Source of the DNA: Bacteroidales bacterium
Lineage (GTDB): Bacteria > Bacteroidota > Bacteroidia > Bacteroidales > UBA3824
Length of the DNA: 64,000 nt
NCBI GenBank assembly: GCA_016293845.1
Contig: JAEDDH010000015.1
Coordinates: 1 to 64,000 of the forward strand
Reading direction: 5' to 3'
The notes under the pieces were generated by a model that saw only the letters and a program-made list of their open reading frames with translations, was not told where the DNA came from and searched no databases. How positions within the stretch are numbered: the first letter of the stretch is position 1; the number at the start of each line of letters is the position of its first letter. Both the position numbers and the translations under genes were made by a program. Below, piece after piece: positions 1 through 9,050 of the stretch.

Positions 1-207
1 ACGGCTTCCTCTATTTTTTTTCGAAAATTTTCAGTTATCGGACACTAATAAAAAAAATCATAATCGGTAAGAAACGCAGGATGCTGAATGATATGGTATA
101 TCTCTGTGCCTATTGCCGACGACAAAAAATAGAAATGAAACTATATATGTGATTATAATAACAATGTGATATAAATATTTGAGTATCATTGATTCAGATA
201 TATTTTG
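1..207. other. intergenic stretch at window edge, no gene seen
   Basis: A+T-rich sequence downstream of the first minus-strand gene. I see no open frame with coding character, no RNA gene and no clear terminator hairpin. Confidence 0.4.
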
Positions 208-1689
208 TTAATACCCGAACTGTAGTTTTTCGCCTGATTTGATTTTACCTTCCAAAACTCCTTTGTCGATTTTAAATTCGCTTGTGGCAAATTCGGGAAC
301 GTTGAAGCTGTACATCAGTTTGCGGTTGTCTTCGGGACTTGCTTGTGGCAGGAGGAATGCTTTGTCGGCTTGACCCTGATTGTTGATATGGGCTATGTAG
401 GCGCGGGTGAAGAATCCGTCGTCGCGGCGCGATTCAAACACTATCCAGCGCGAATTTTGCGACCATGAGTGATAACTCTCCACGTCGTTGCTGTTGGCTT
501 TGGAAAGCGGGTAAGTTTCGTTGTTTTCTAAATTGAGCATCCAAAGGTCGGCCTCGGTGTGCCAAATGGCAAATTGTCCGTAGTTGAACTTGGTGTACAA
601 CAGATACTTGCCATCGTACGACGGACGGGGAAAAGCTGCCGTCATAGAATCTTTTACCACATTTATAATAGTGTCGGCCTCGCCGGTGAATGTGGCTGAC
701 GCAGCATCAAAACCTATTTTGCAAATGTTGTAGCGGACGTTTTTGGTTTCGATGTCCATATCCACCGCCTTGGCTTTGGCGTAGTAGAGTGTTTTGCCGT
801 CGGGCGAGAACGACGGTTCGGTGGTGAATGTGTTTTCGTCATCGAGTTCAGAGGTGGTAATCAGACGGTTGTGTCCACGGTCGTACACCACCACGCGCGA
901 TGTCATGTCGTACACCTCCACACGGTTTGGGTCGCCGCAGTGGAATGCCTGCAAGGTGTTGTTTTGCGAATATGCGATATAATCACCTGACGGATGCCAG
1001 TATGGATACACGCAGTTGAGGTAGAATTTGTCGGTAGTGGCTTTGCATATAGTTATGTCCTCGCCGTTTTTTAGAATTGTTGCGCCCAAGTCGCCTCTGA
1101 CGTGTAACTGAGCCAAATCGGTGTTGCCCTTGCAAAACGAGTGGCAGTTTACACAGTTGGCATTCAACAGCCGGTTGTCTACTACGGTGGTCTGTTCAAA
1201 GTTGGTGAGGTTGCGGCAGTAGATACCCATCTTGCTGTATATTCTGTAGCCCGGAGTGATTAGACGGTAACAGAGATACGGGTCGATTTCTTCGTCTGCC
1301 ACAAATATTGTAAACGGCTTGTATGTGTATGCCGTGTTGTTTTTGGTTTCGGTTACAGTGATTGAAATTTCTTTACCTTTTTGTTTTTCAAGAATTTCTT
1401 TCCATTTGTCTGGATTGAAAGAGATAAAGTTTTTGCCTTCGAACAGATATTCCTGATTGTCGTTGGTAATGATTTTGGCTGATATCCATTGCATAGAATC
1501 CATAGCCGTGGTGCTGAAATTCATTGGCGCAATGTTGCAGGGAATTGTCACGCTGTCGTAGTCGGGGTAGAGCGCAGGTTTGCTGTCGAGGCTTATGCTT
1601 TGGTTTACAGATGGTTTGCAAGATGCAAGAATCATCATTGCCGTTGCAAAAATGATTAATGTGCTGTATTTATGTTTGTTTTGTGCCAT
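208..1689 (-). CDS. PD40/TolB-like repeat lipoprotein with a c-type heme motif
   Basis: Predicted lipoprotein of 493 residues. The N-terminus has a hydrophobic signal ending in a lipobox (LASC, about residue 24). A CVNCH motif near residues 178-182 has the CxxCH form that binds heme c covalently. From about residue 225 there are several PD40/TolB-type beta-propeller strands, visible as repeated WHPSGDYIAY, FSPDGKTLYYAK and PSYDGKYLLY segments. The family is common in Bacteroidales and is often paired with a DUF6057 membrane protein, as here: the gene upstream on the same strand is DUF6057, with about a 30-base gap. The function is unknown. Heme attachment is inferred from a single motif and could be wrong, since the cysteines could instead form a disulfide. 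Confidence 0.75.
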   Translation of the reverse strand: MAQNKHKYSTLIIFATAMMILASCKPSVNQSISLDSKPALYPDYDSVTIPCNIAPMNFSTTAMDSMQWISAKIITNDNQEYLFEGKNFISFNPDKWKEILEKQKGKEISITVTETKNNTAYTYKPFTIFVADEEIDPYLCYRLITPGYRIYSKMGIYCRNLTNFEQTTVVDNRLLNANCVNCHSFCKGNTDLAQLHVRGDLGATILKNGEDITICKATTDKFYLNCVYPYWHPSGDYIAYSQNNTLQAFHCGDPNRVEVYDMTSRVVVYDRGHNRLITTSELDDENTFTTEPSFSPDGKTLYYAKAKAVDMDIETKNVRYNICKIGFDAASATFTGEADTIINVVKDSMTAAFPRPSYDGKYLLYTKFNYGQFAIWHTEADLWMLNLENNETYPLSKANSNDVESYHSWSQNSRWIVFESRRDDGFFTRAYIAHINNQGQADKAFLLPQASPEDNRKLMYSFNVPEFATSEFKIDKGVLEGKIKSGEKLQFGY

Positions 1690-1719
1690 TGGTGTCAGTT
1701 GAAAACGTTTTAGTATGTG

Positions 1720-3453
1720 CTAATTGCAAAAAGTGTAGTAAAACCAATATGTTTTGCCGTAGAGTTCCTCGGCTTTTTGAATGTCTTTGCCTCCGCTCGA
1801 CATCACAAAACTGCAAAAGTTTTGAAACTTTTGGCTAAGAGGTGTATTTTCGGCAATTACCTTTTTGTATTCGTCTGGATTGTGGAGGCTCAGATATAGG
1901 ATGATTGCTTCGTAGATGTGGATACCAAGTTCGCCTTCGGGACGGTATTTTGAAATAAAATTATATACTTGTTCGATGTTTTTTTCCAAGAGCAGATTGC
2001 AAATGTAATAATTGAACACCTTATTGTTATGTTGGTTGTTTGCCAATAGAGTCATAAAAAAATCAGACTTGTATTTTGGTGTGAAAAACACGTCGTGCTC
2101 TTTAAATGTCAAAGGCTCAATCTTCCAATCGGTCAGCGGTTCTACCTTCTCGGGATTGTTGATATATGCTTTTGCACGTTTTGCCCAAGCGGAGTAGAAC
2201 ATTGTTTTATCCAGAATATTTAAATATCTGAAAGCCAACTCTTTGTTTTTGCGGATAATGGCAATTTCGGCGAGACGCTTGTATTGACGCGCGCTTTTTT
2301 GATGGCTTTGGTTGCTTTCGGTAGCGTCGATGGCAAGGCGTTCGGCAATGTTCATAAGTCCGAGACGGAAGTATATCTCGCTGTTAACAATGCTTTCGTC
2401 TTGAGAATCAACGTCGTCGGAGGCAAGACCTTCGCTTCCTAATTGCAAAAAGTTGAACATCTTGCTGTCCAACAATCCGAGTTCGTTGAGTGCGATGTTG
2501 AGGTAACAGTTTGATATTTTGGTGGTTGACTTTTGTTTGCCCATCTGGTTTACGATTCCGCCCCAATTTTTATATCTCGTCATCTTGTCAAGGGTGTAGT
2601 CGAGCATGATACCTTTGTCGTATTTTGATATCAATGTAGCTATAATGCAGATAGTTGCTGCGGAGTATAATGCAATAGTTAGAATCTTGCTTTTTAGGTT
2701 TTTGGCAAATGGCGACACCGCCAAACAAGCGATTGCAAGCCAAACGCACACGTGCCAAGTGTAGCAATTTTTACTGGGAAAGCGGTTGAAATCCACGCCT
2801 GCGAATGTATCTATAAGGCTGTCGTCTTGCATTATTTTTTTTGTAAACAGCCAAACAATCAACAATATTGCTGCATTGATGGCTGCAAAAGTTCCGGCTT
2901 TTTTGATTGGAAACAACGATGCCACACCTATTATGTATACAATGCAGCACCAACCGCCCGTAGCCCAATATACAATCGGAGTAATAACCGACAGAATGAT
3001 AGTGCTTTGGGTCGTGTCGGCTATTTTTACTGCCGCCAAAGCCAATATCACAGCTACGCATCCTCCGAAAATGATGTTGAATTCTGCCACTGCCGCCAAC
3101 ATACCCGCTGCGCATATCACACTAAGTACGTCGGCTAATTTGTCGTTGGTGTTTTTTATTATGATGCTCTTTGCAATCAACTGTGTGCCAACTACTAATG
3201 CTACCAAAATAATGGAGAGCCAATGCGGATACATAAAATACTGCGCAAGAAAAACTCCTATATAGTCGCTCATTCCGCCAGGACGCAAGCAAGTGTCGGC
3301 AAAAAAGTCGCCGCCCGACATAAATATCGACAAGCCTTCTTGATAGGCGTACATCGGAGAGAAAAATCCCAAAACGGCAGTTAAAACCACAACCGCTGTT
3401 ATTATAGATGATATATATTTTTTGATAAACAACATTGCTATAATTTTTTGCAA
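1720..3453 (-). CDS. DUF6057 family multi-pass membrane protein
   Basis: A 577-residue protein. The N-terminal 300 residues contain about ten hydrophobic segments, and a soluble C-terminal half looks alpha-helical and TPR-like. Near the N-terminus, a region with a GDFF segment followed by LRPGGMSDYIG and an aromatic FMYPHW segment matches what I know of DUF6057 proteins of Bacteroides. Start ATG at 3453 (MQKIIAM), with a second possible Met at residue 7. It lies immediately upstream of the PD40/heme-motif lipoprotein in the same orientation, and the two probably form a co-transcribed membrane-lipoprotein pair. No enzymatic motif is visible and the role is unknown. Confidence 0.7.
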   Translation of the reverse strand: MQKIIAMLFIKKYISSIITAVVVLTAVLGFFSPMYAYQEGLSIFMSGGDFFADTCLRPGGMSDYIGVFLAQYFMYPHWLSIILVALVVGTQLIAKSIIIKNTNDKLADVLSVICAAGMLAAVAEFNIIFGGCVAVILALAAVKIADTTQSTIILSVITPIVYWATGGWCCIVYIIGVASLFPIKKAGTFAAINAAILLIVWLFTKKIMQDDSLIDTFAGVDFNRFPSKNCYTWHVCVWLAIACLAVSPFAKNLKSKILTIALYSAATICIIATLISKYDKGIMLDYTLDKMTRYKNWGGIVNQMGKQKSTTKISNCYLNIALNELGLLDSKMFNFLQLGSEGLASDDVDSQDESIVNSEIYFRLGLMNIAERLAIDATESNQSHQKSARQYKRLAEIAIIRKNKELAFRYLNILDKTMFYSAWAKRAKAYINNPEKVEPLTDWKIEPLTFKEHDVFFTPKYKSDFFMTLLANNQHNNKVFNYYICNLLLEKNIEQVYNFISKYRPEGELGIHIYEAIILYLSLHNPDEYKKVIAENTPLSQKFQNFCSFVMSSGGKDIQKAEELYGKTYWFYYTFCN

Positions 3454-3510
3454 ATGTTGTAAAAATATTCGTAAACTACAATTATAGCGTAGTTTTTTTG
3501 CTCAGTAATT

Positions 3511-5931
3511 TTACTTCAATATTCTGAACTCCACTCTTCGGTTTGCCGCCCTGCCTTTTTCTGTATTGTTGTCGGCAACGGGTTTTGACGCTCCGTATCC
3601 AACGGCGGTGATGTTGGCGGCGTTGCAACCTTTGGTTACAAGATAGTTTTTAACCGATTGAGCGCGTTGCTCCGAAAGTGTTTTGTTGTGTTGCTCAGAG
3701 CCTTGGCTGTCGGTGTGTCCCGAAATTTCAAGACGTGCCGACGGGTTTGATTTTAAAAATGTGGCAAGACGGTTGAGTTCGGGGAACGATTCTGATTTAA
3801 GATCGGCTTTGTCTACATTGAAGAATATGTTGCTCAATACGATAGATACTTTTCCTGTGAGAATATCATCGATAGAGTGCATTATGATATTATGTTCTAT
3901 GTTTTTGCCTGTCAATAGTTTAGCGGTGTTGAGATTGCCGCTAACGGGATAATAGCCTGGGTGCTCAACAAAATATCCATAGTTTTTGCCGCCGGGGAGG
4001 GTTATAAAATAATGTCCTGATGTGGGGTCGCATTGAAGATTGCCGAGAATTTCGCCAGTTTCAAGGTCTTCCCATTTGATAGTTGCGGGGAGAAATTTGC
4101 CCTGAGTGTCTTTAACGTTGCCAAATATTGACGCCACGGCTTTTGGGCGTTTGTTTTCAGGTAGTTCGGCAATGCAGATGTCGCTACCGCCGTTGCCGAA
4201 TTTTGTAAAAAACACCGATTTGCCGTCGGGCATAAGTGCGTAGTTGTAGTCGTTGTCGGATGTGTTGATTTCTTTTCCGAGATTTACAGGTTCGCTCCAC
4301 TGTGTCCACGATGTATCGCTAAGACGTTGACTCATAAACACATCCAATCGTCCGAGTCCGTAATGTCCGTCGCTGCTGAAATAGAGTGTCTTCATGTCGG
4401 GAGCAAGCATCGGGCTGCGCTCGGCAAATGGAGTGTTGATTACAGAGCCGAGGTTTACAGGCTCGCTCCAAGTGTCGTCGCCCTTTTTTACGCAGACATA
4501 AATATCGGTGTTGCCCGATTGCGAACCGTGAAAAAGTTCTTCGTGAGGATGGTGGCGACCAATGTTGCCGTGGCGGTCGGAGATGAAGAAAATAGCATTG
4601 CCGTCGGGCGAAAACGATGCGTCGGCATCCCAAGCACTTACCGAGTTGAGAGTTTCCATCTTTTGCATTGCCGACCATCCTTGATATCGTTTGCGGGCAA
4701 AATATATATTGGAATCTTTGTAAATGAGCAACATATTGCCGTCGGGACTCACTGCCAATGGAGCTTCGTTGCCAAAAGGTGTGTTAAATTCGCCCATTTG
4801 ACGAGGTTTGCTCCATGTGCCATCTGTCTGTTTGACAGAAATATACATATCTTCGCCGCCTATGTTGTCGGTGCGACCGTGTCCGCAAAAATAGATTGTA
4901 CGTCCATCAGCAGTAAGCACAGGCGCATATTCGTCGCCTTCGGTATTAATGCTGTTAGAAAACGATTTAGACGCTGTTTTTGTAGATTTTTCTTTTAAAA
5001 TTGCAATTATTTTATCAATGTTGGTTTCGTCGTCTGGAAATTTATCGCGAAACTCATTGATAATATTTGCCGCCTCGTTCCAACGTCCAAAATCTAAATA
5101 TTGCGAAATCATTCGTAAAACAGCCACGAATGCCAATGGACGTGGGGCAGCTTGTGCTATATAATCGCGATAAAATCCCTCATATTCAGGATTATAACGT
5201 CCATAAAACATAAGTTTTTCTGACATTTCGGCGGTGCGATAATTTTGCTTATCTTGTTCGGTGTAAAATGGATAATCGGGATATTGCTTGGCAAAACGGC
5301 GCATCTGCATTATTTCGCCCTCGGAATAATACTCTTGGCATAGTGCTTTCCATTGCTCTTCGTATTTTTGCAAAGCTGTGGCAGCGTATTCTGATTCGGG
5401 ATAATCATCGGCAAATTTTTTGTATTCGCGAAAAACTCCTGCGCTGTCTACCTGTTTCCACATTAATTTTCCAAGGTGTTTTTTGGCTTCAGATACGCAA
5501 TTGGAAGCACCGTCAAAATTGGCAATAAACCATTCGTAATCTTGTTTTGCGTTGGTTTGTATTACTTTGTTGAGTTCGCTTTTGGCAATTTCGTTCATTT
5601 TTACGTTGATAGCTTCGCCGTCGAAACCGTAAACAGTGGAGCAGACTTTTTTGATGTTTGCCGAAGCGCGGGCATAGCGATCGTTGGCATTGCGAACCAT
5701 ACGAAAGGCTTTTAGTGTGTTATATCCTTGATATTCAGGTGTGTTGTACACAATTCCCATTCCATACATGGCGGCAAGTGTTTCGTTTCCTTTGTCGAGA
5801 GCCTTGGTAAAAACTTTGGCGGCATCGTCGTATTTTTGCTTGCTAATGCTTTCAAATCCGGCTTTTAGGCTCTGTGCGTTTGCCGTTGCCACAACAAAAG
5901 TTGCTAATATTATAAGGTGTGTCTTTTTCAT
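3511..5931 (-). CDS. PorE-like OmpA-family protein (TPR, PD40 propeller, CarboxypepD_reg, OmpA)
   Basis: Envelope protein of 806 residues with a signal peptide (cleavage after ATANA). The order of parts is: helical, TPR-like region (about 20-320); PD40 beta-propeller (about 330-590, repeats such as LTADGRTIYFCG, VSPDGNMLLIY, FSPDGNAIFFIS and LMPDGKSVFFTK); a small carboxypeptidase-regulatory-like beta sandwich (about 600-680); and a C-terminal OmpA peptidoglycan-binding domain (about 690-806, with LEISGHTDSQG and the RANRRVEF ending). This is the architecture of PorE, a type IX secretion accessory protein that links secretion machinery to peptidoglycan. Many related OmpA/PD40 proteins exist in Bacteroidota, so PorE orthology is not proven. 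I see no lipobox cysteine. Divergent from ssb. Confidence 0.8.
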   Translation of the reverse strand: MKKTHLIILATFVVATANAQSLKAGFESISKQKYDDAAKVFTKALDKGNETLAAMYGMGIVYNTPEYQGYNTLKAFRMVRNANDRYARASANIKKVCSTVYGFDGEAINVKMNEIAKSELNKVIQTNAKQDYEWFIANFDGASNCVSEAKKHLGKLMWKQVDSAGVFREYKKFADDYPESEYAATALQKYEEQWKALCQEYYSEGEIMQMRRFAKQYPDYPFYTEQDKQNYRTAEMSEKLMFYGRYNPEYEGFYRDYIAQAAPRPLAFVAVLRMISQYLDFGRWNEAANIINEFRDKFPDDETNIDKIIAILKEKSTKTASKSFSNSINTEGDEYAPVLTADGRTIYFCGHGRTDNIGGEDMYISVKQTDGTWSKPRQMGEFNTPFGNEAPLAVSPDGNMLLIYKDSNIYFARKRYQGWSAMQKMETLNSVSAWDADASFSPDGNAIFFISDRHGNIGRHHPHEELFHGSQSGNTDIYVCVKKGDDTWSEPVNLGSVINTPFAERSPMLAPDMKTLYFSSDGHYGLGRLDVFMSQRLSDTSWTQWSEPVNLGKEINTSDNDYNYALMPDGKSVFFTKFGNGGSDICIAELPENKRPKAVASIFGNVKDTQGKFLPATIKWEDLETGEILGNLQCDPTSGHYFITLPGGKNYGYFVEHPGYYPVSGNLNTAKLLTGKNIEHNIIMHSIDDILTGKVSIVLSNIFFNVDKADLKSESFPELNRLATFLKSNPSARLEISGHTDSQGSEQHNKTLSEQRAQSVKNYLVTKGCNAANITAVGYGASKPVADNNTEKGRAANRRVEFRILK

Positions 5932-5993
5932 TTTTTTTATATTAATAACAGCGGCAATTTATAAATAAGATTTTTTTTTGCCAAACTATTTTG

Positions 5994-6001
5994 TAAATTT
6001 G
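5994..6001 (+). promoter_or_regulatory. TAnnTTTG (-7) promoter motif of the ssb-gldE-gldD operon
   Basis: TAAATTTG matches the Bacteroidota -7 consensus TAnnTTTG and lies about 22 bases before the ssb ATG at 6023. Its position excludes a start codon further upstream. I see no well-spaced -33 TTTG. Confidence 0.5.
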
Positions 6002-6022
6002 CTCTTGAAAAATCAGATAAAC

Positions 6023-6478
6023 ATGACAGGAGTAAACAAGGTTATATTATTAGGAAACCTCGGACAAAAGCCCGAAACACGGTATGTGAATTCTGAACTG
6101 TCGTTTTCGCGGCTTTCGGTGGCTACCACCGAATTATATACCAACCAAAAAGGTGAACAAATCCGTTATACTGAGTGGCATACGGTGATTTTGTGGCGTC
6201 AAATGAGCCGTTTTGCCGAGCAATATCTGCGTCAGGGCGACACTGTGTATATCGAGGGTCGCCTAAAGTCACGTTTTATTGAACAAGGAGGAGGCGAACG
6301 GCGCAAAGTTACCGAAATTATTGCCGACCGTTGCGACCTTATTGCCCATCACGATGAGCCCAAACAAGAGCCGAAGAATGATAATCAAGAGCCCGAAACT
6401 CCCGGCAGCGGTCTACCAGATTGCGATCTTGAAAACATTCCGCAGAATATTCCTGCTGTCGATGGCCTCCCTTTTTAA
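6023..6478 (+). CDS. ssb: single-stranded DNA-binding protein
   Basis: OB-fold SSB of 151 residues that coats single-stranded DNA in replication and repair. The N-terminus MTGVNKVILLGNLGQKPETR and the segment FSRLSVATTE followed by EWHTVILW are typical of SSB. The tail is acidic and proline-rich and ends in DGLPF, a variant of the DDxPF tip that recruits partner proteins. The frame stays open upstream to 5978, but the ATG at 6023 is chosen because it aligns with SSB N-termini and follows the promoter motif at 5994. The next gene, gldE, begins 17 bases downstream. The order ssb-gldE-gldD is conserved in many Bacteroidota. Confidence 0.95.
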   Translation: MTGVNKVILLGNLGQKPETRYVNSELSFSRLSVATTELYTNQKGEQIRYTEWHTVILWRQMSRFAEQYLRQGDTVYIEGRLKSRFIEQGGGERRKVTEIIADRCDLIAHHDEPKQEPKNDNQEPETPGSGLPDCDLENIPQNIPAVDGLPF

Positions 6479-6495
6479 TTTAATCTTTTATAAAA

Positions 6496-7815
6496 TTGGA
6501 AACATTCGTTATAAATTCAATAATATTTAGGCCAATGCCGCGTGAAGCAATAATTCTTGCCGGTGTAATGGTGTTGTTACTCGCTATGATTGCGTGGTTG
6601 GCAACGTGCCGGTGCGCATTTTCGGGGTTGAGCAAAAGCGCTATTGATAATCTTCTCACCACCGAAACACGAAGCGCACGCAGAGTTTGTCGTTTGCTTT
6701 TACATAAAAAACAGGTACTCAGTGCGTTGGCAATAGCTGAATTGTTTTCTTCCCTTATTTTTGCGATGTCGATAATGGCGTTTGTAAAATATGCCTCAAA
6801 CCCAATTAGCGAATATACTGCGTTTATAGATTTTTCGCCTGCTCCGTTTTTCCCGACGTTGTGTTTGATTTTAGGTTCGGTATTTATAGTGGTGATGGTG
6901 AGTGAGTTACCATTTCGCATAATGTCCGACAAACGTAAAATCAAGTTTGCCCAAAAGTCAGGATTTTTTATTCCAGCGGTGTGCTTTATTATGAAACCTT
7001 TTGCTGTTTTATCGTCGATTGGTTACAAAAAAACATCGGATAGTAGTGAAGAAATATCTAACGCCATTGATGCCTCCTCTAAAAGCGGCGACGAAAAAGA
7101 GATGCTCCAAAATATTCTTTCGTTTGGCGACATTGAAGCCAATGAGATAATGACACCGCGTCTCGACATTGTGGCAGTTGAAAAAAATCAAAGTTTCCCT
7201 CAACTCAAAAAACTTATCGAAGAATCAAATTATTCTCGCATACCCGTTTACGAAGATACTCTTGATAGTATTTTTGGTATTGTTTACGTTAAAGACCTTA
7301 TTAAATACATCAACGAAGGCGATATTTTTGATTGGAACATTTTGATTAAGAGTATTACTTTTGTCCCTGAAAATAAGAAAATTAGCGAAATTCTAAAATA
7401 TTTTCAGCAAAACAAAAAACACATGGCGGCAGTTACCGACGAGTTTGGCGGCATTAGCGGCTTAATCACAATGCAAGATATTTTAGAAGAGATTGTTGGC
7501 GAAATTACCGACGAGTTTGACGACGACGAGGATTCTACCTACAAAAAAATCGACCGTAATACTTATATCTTTGACGGTAAGACATTTATAGCCGATGTGT
7601 GCAAAATCATCAATATCGATGATGTTTATTTTGACGATATAAAAGGTGATGCCGAATCGCTTGCCGGTGTAATGCTCGAACTCAGGAAAGAATTTCCAAA
7701 TGTTGGAGAAGTAATTGTGTATAAGGATATTAAATTAACAGCTACTGCAGTTTCGCTTCGCCGTATCGAAAAAATCAAGGTTGATATTTCTGCATTAAAA
7801 AAACAAAGTGAATGA
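6496..7815 (+). CDS. gldE: GldE, CNNM/CBS-domain membrane protein (gliding motility/T9SS-associated)
   Basis: A 439-residue protein of the HlyC/CorC (CNNM) family. It has an N-terminal membrane domain with about three to four helices (residues 15-175), two CBS domains (about 215-345, with RIPVYEDTLDSIFGIVYVKDL and the second marked by DEFGGISGLITMQDILEEIVGEI) and a C-terminal CorC_HlyC domain. The start is a TTG at 6496, the first candidate after an in-frame stop. An ATG at 6535 would give 426 residues. The longer form is favoured because the leader residues (IFRP before the first helix) resemble GldE N-termini. GldE supports assembly of the gliding/type IX secretion machinery, possibly by stabilising GldD. 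The stop overlaps the gldD start by four bases (ATGA), indicating translational coupling. Confidence 0.88.
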   Translation: METFVINSIIFRPMPREAIILAGVMVLLLAMIAWLATCRCAFSGLSKSAIDNLLTTETRSARRVCRLLLHKKQVLSALAIAELFSSLIFAMSIMAFVKYASNPISEYTAFIDFSPAPFFPTLCLILGSVFIVVMVSELPFRIMSDKRKIKFAQKSGFFIPAVCFIMKPFAVLSSIGYKKTSDSSEEISNAIDASSKSGDEKEMLQNILSFGDIEANEIMTPRLDIVAVEKNQSFPQLKKLIEESNYSRIPVYEDTLDSIFGIVYVKDLIKYINEGDIFDWNILIKSITFVPENKKISEILKYFQQNKKHMAAVTDEFGGISGLITMQDILEEIVGEITDEFDDDEDSTYKKIDRNTYIFDGKTFIADVCKIINIDDVYFDDIKGDAESLAGVMLELRKEFPNVGEVIVYKDIKLTATAVSLRRIEKIKVDISALKKQSE

Positions 7816-8393
7816 AAAAAAGATTATTTATATTAACGGCACTTTTTGCCATGGTGCTTGCGGCTTGTACTTCTACGCTAACTCCCAAACCGCGAGAATA
7901 TTATCGTATTACTTTCCCCGAAAAGCATTATGCACGCATTACAGAGCAGTTGCCATATTCGTTTGAAATGCCGCAGTATTGCTCTTTGGAACAAGAAAAT
8001 TCGCGTGGTGCCGAAAAGTATTGGACTAATATCGTGTTTGATAAGATGGATGCCAAAATTCATCTGAGTTTCAAATATATAGATAACAATCTCGACACTC
8101 TTATCGATGATTCGCACACGCTTGCCTACAAGCATACAATCAAGGCGGATGCTATTGATAAACAATTTTATGTTAACGACACAACGCATGTTTTTGCAAT
8201 GGTTTACAACATCAAAGGCAATGTGGCAAGTCCAATTCAGTTTGTTGCAACCGACAGCGTTAAGTGTTTTTTGCGCGGGTCGCTTTATTTCAACGCCACA
8301 CCAAACAAAGATTCTATTGCTCCTGTGTTAGATTTTGTGTCGAAAGATATTACTAAACTTATCGAAACCCTGCAGTGGGATAATACACATTAA
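7812..8393 (+). CDS. gldD: GldD gliding motility lipoprotein
   Basis: Lipoprotein of 193 residues with a signal peptide ending in the lipobox LAAC (cysteine near residue 19). The mature start TPKPREYYRITFPEKHY is the characteristic GldD signature. GldD is needed for gliding motility and for type IX secretion in Flavobacterium; its biochemical role is not established. The start overlaps the gldE stop, and the PPTase gene follows after three bases, so all are read as one operon. Confidence 0.92.
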   Translation: MKKRLFILTALFAMVLAACTSTLTPKPREYYRITFPEKHYARITEQLPYSFEMPQYCSLEQENSRGAEKYWTNIVFDKMDAKIHLSFKYIDNNLDTLIDDSHTLAYKHTIKADAIDKQFYVNDTTHVFAMVYNIKGNVASPIQFVATDSVKCFLRGSLYFNATPNKDSIAPVLDFVSKDITKLIETLQWDNTH

Positions 8394-8396
8394 CCT

Positions 8397-9038
8397 ATGC
8401 CTCTGATTAAAAATAAAATAGTTAACGACGACCTCTATATTGGATTTTGGAAAATTTCTGAAACAAGCGAAGAACTTTTCCAAATGATTTTCCCGTATTT
8501 AGACGAAACTGAGGTTCTGCAGTTTAAGAATCTTTCGCACGAACGCCGCCGTTGCGAATGGCTTGCAAGTCGTCTGCTTATTTCAAACCTTTTGGGAAAA
8601 TATCAGAAGGTTTACTACAATTCGGCAGGAAAACCATTTATCGAAGAGGACTTTAATATCAGTATTACACATAGTTACGATATTGCAGGCGTAATGCTTA
8701 GCCGCTGCAAAACAGTAGGTCTCGACGTAGAAAAAATGAATCTCAGAATCTTGAAAGTGGAGAATAAGCTGCTCGAAAAAACTGAGTTAGACGAATTGCA
8801 AGTGCTTGACGACAAAATTCCTAATCTTTATGTTAATTGGTGCGCCAAAGAGGCTATGTACAAAGCATATAATATCAGCGACTTAGATATCAAAAGCAAT
8901 TTCCGTCTCGAATATTTCGACTATAAAAAAGATGGCGGCTGTGTTTTTGGTTTTATTACCAAAGGCGATTTTAGGCGGCGTCTTTTGATGCACTATTTTA
9001 CTTTCGATGATTATATGGTGGCGTGGTGCGCCGAATAA
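8397..9038 (+). CDS. 4'-phosphopantetheinyl transferase superfamily protein
   Basis: A 213-residue Sfp-type enzyme predicted to move the 4'-phosphopantetheine arm from coenzyme A to a carrier protein serine. The two magnesium-binding signatures are visible: GLDVEKM (about residues 110-116) and WCAKEAMYK (about 147-155), preceded by ISITHSY (about 87-93), which helps bind CoA. The length fits the Sfp type rather than the short AcpS type. The carrier protein (acyl carrier protein or another) cannot be told from the sequence. It lies three bases after gldD and is followed by GGGP synthase, a neighbourhood I recognise from other Bacteroidota. Confidence 0.88.
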   Translation: MPLIKNKIVNDDLYIGFWKISETSEELFQMIFPYLDETEVLQFKNLSHERRRCEWLASRLLISNLLGKYQKVYYNSAGKPFIEEDFNISITHSYDIAGVMLSRCKTVGLDVEKMNLRILKVENKLLEKTELDELQVLDDKIPNLYVNWCAKEAMYKAYNISDLDIKSNFRLEYFDYKKDGGCVFGFITKGDFRRRLLMHYFTFDDYMVAWCAE

Positions 9039-9050
9039 AACTAATTGATA

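Noticed and set aside
4327..4998. Open frame of 223 codons on the plus strand inside the PorE-like gene
   Set aside because: It is antisense to a gene with clear domains, has biased cysteine/valine-rich composition and matches no family.
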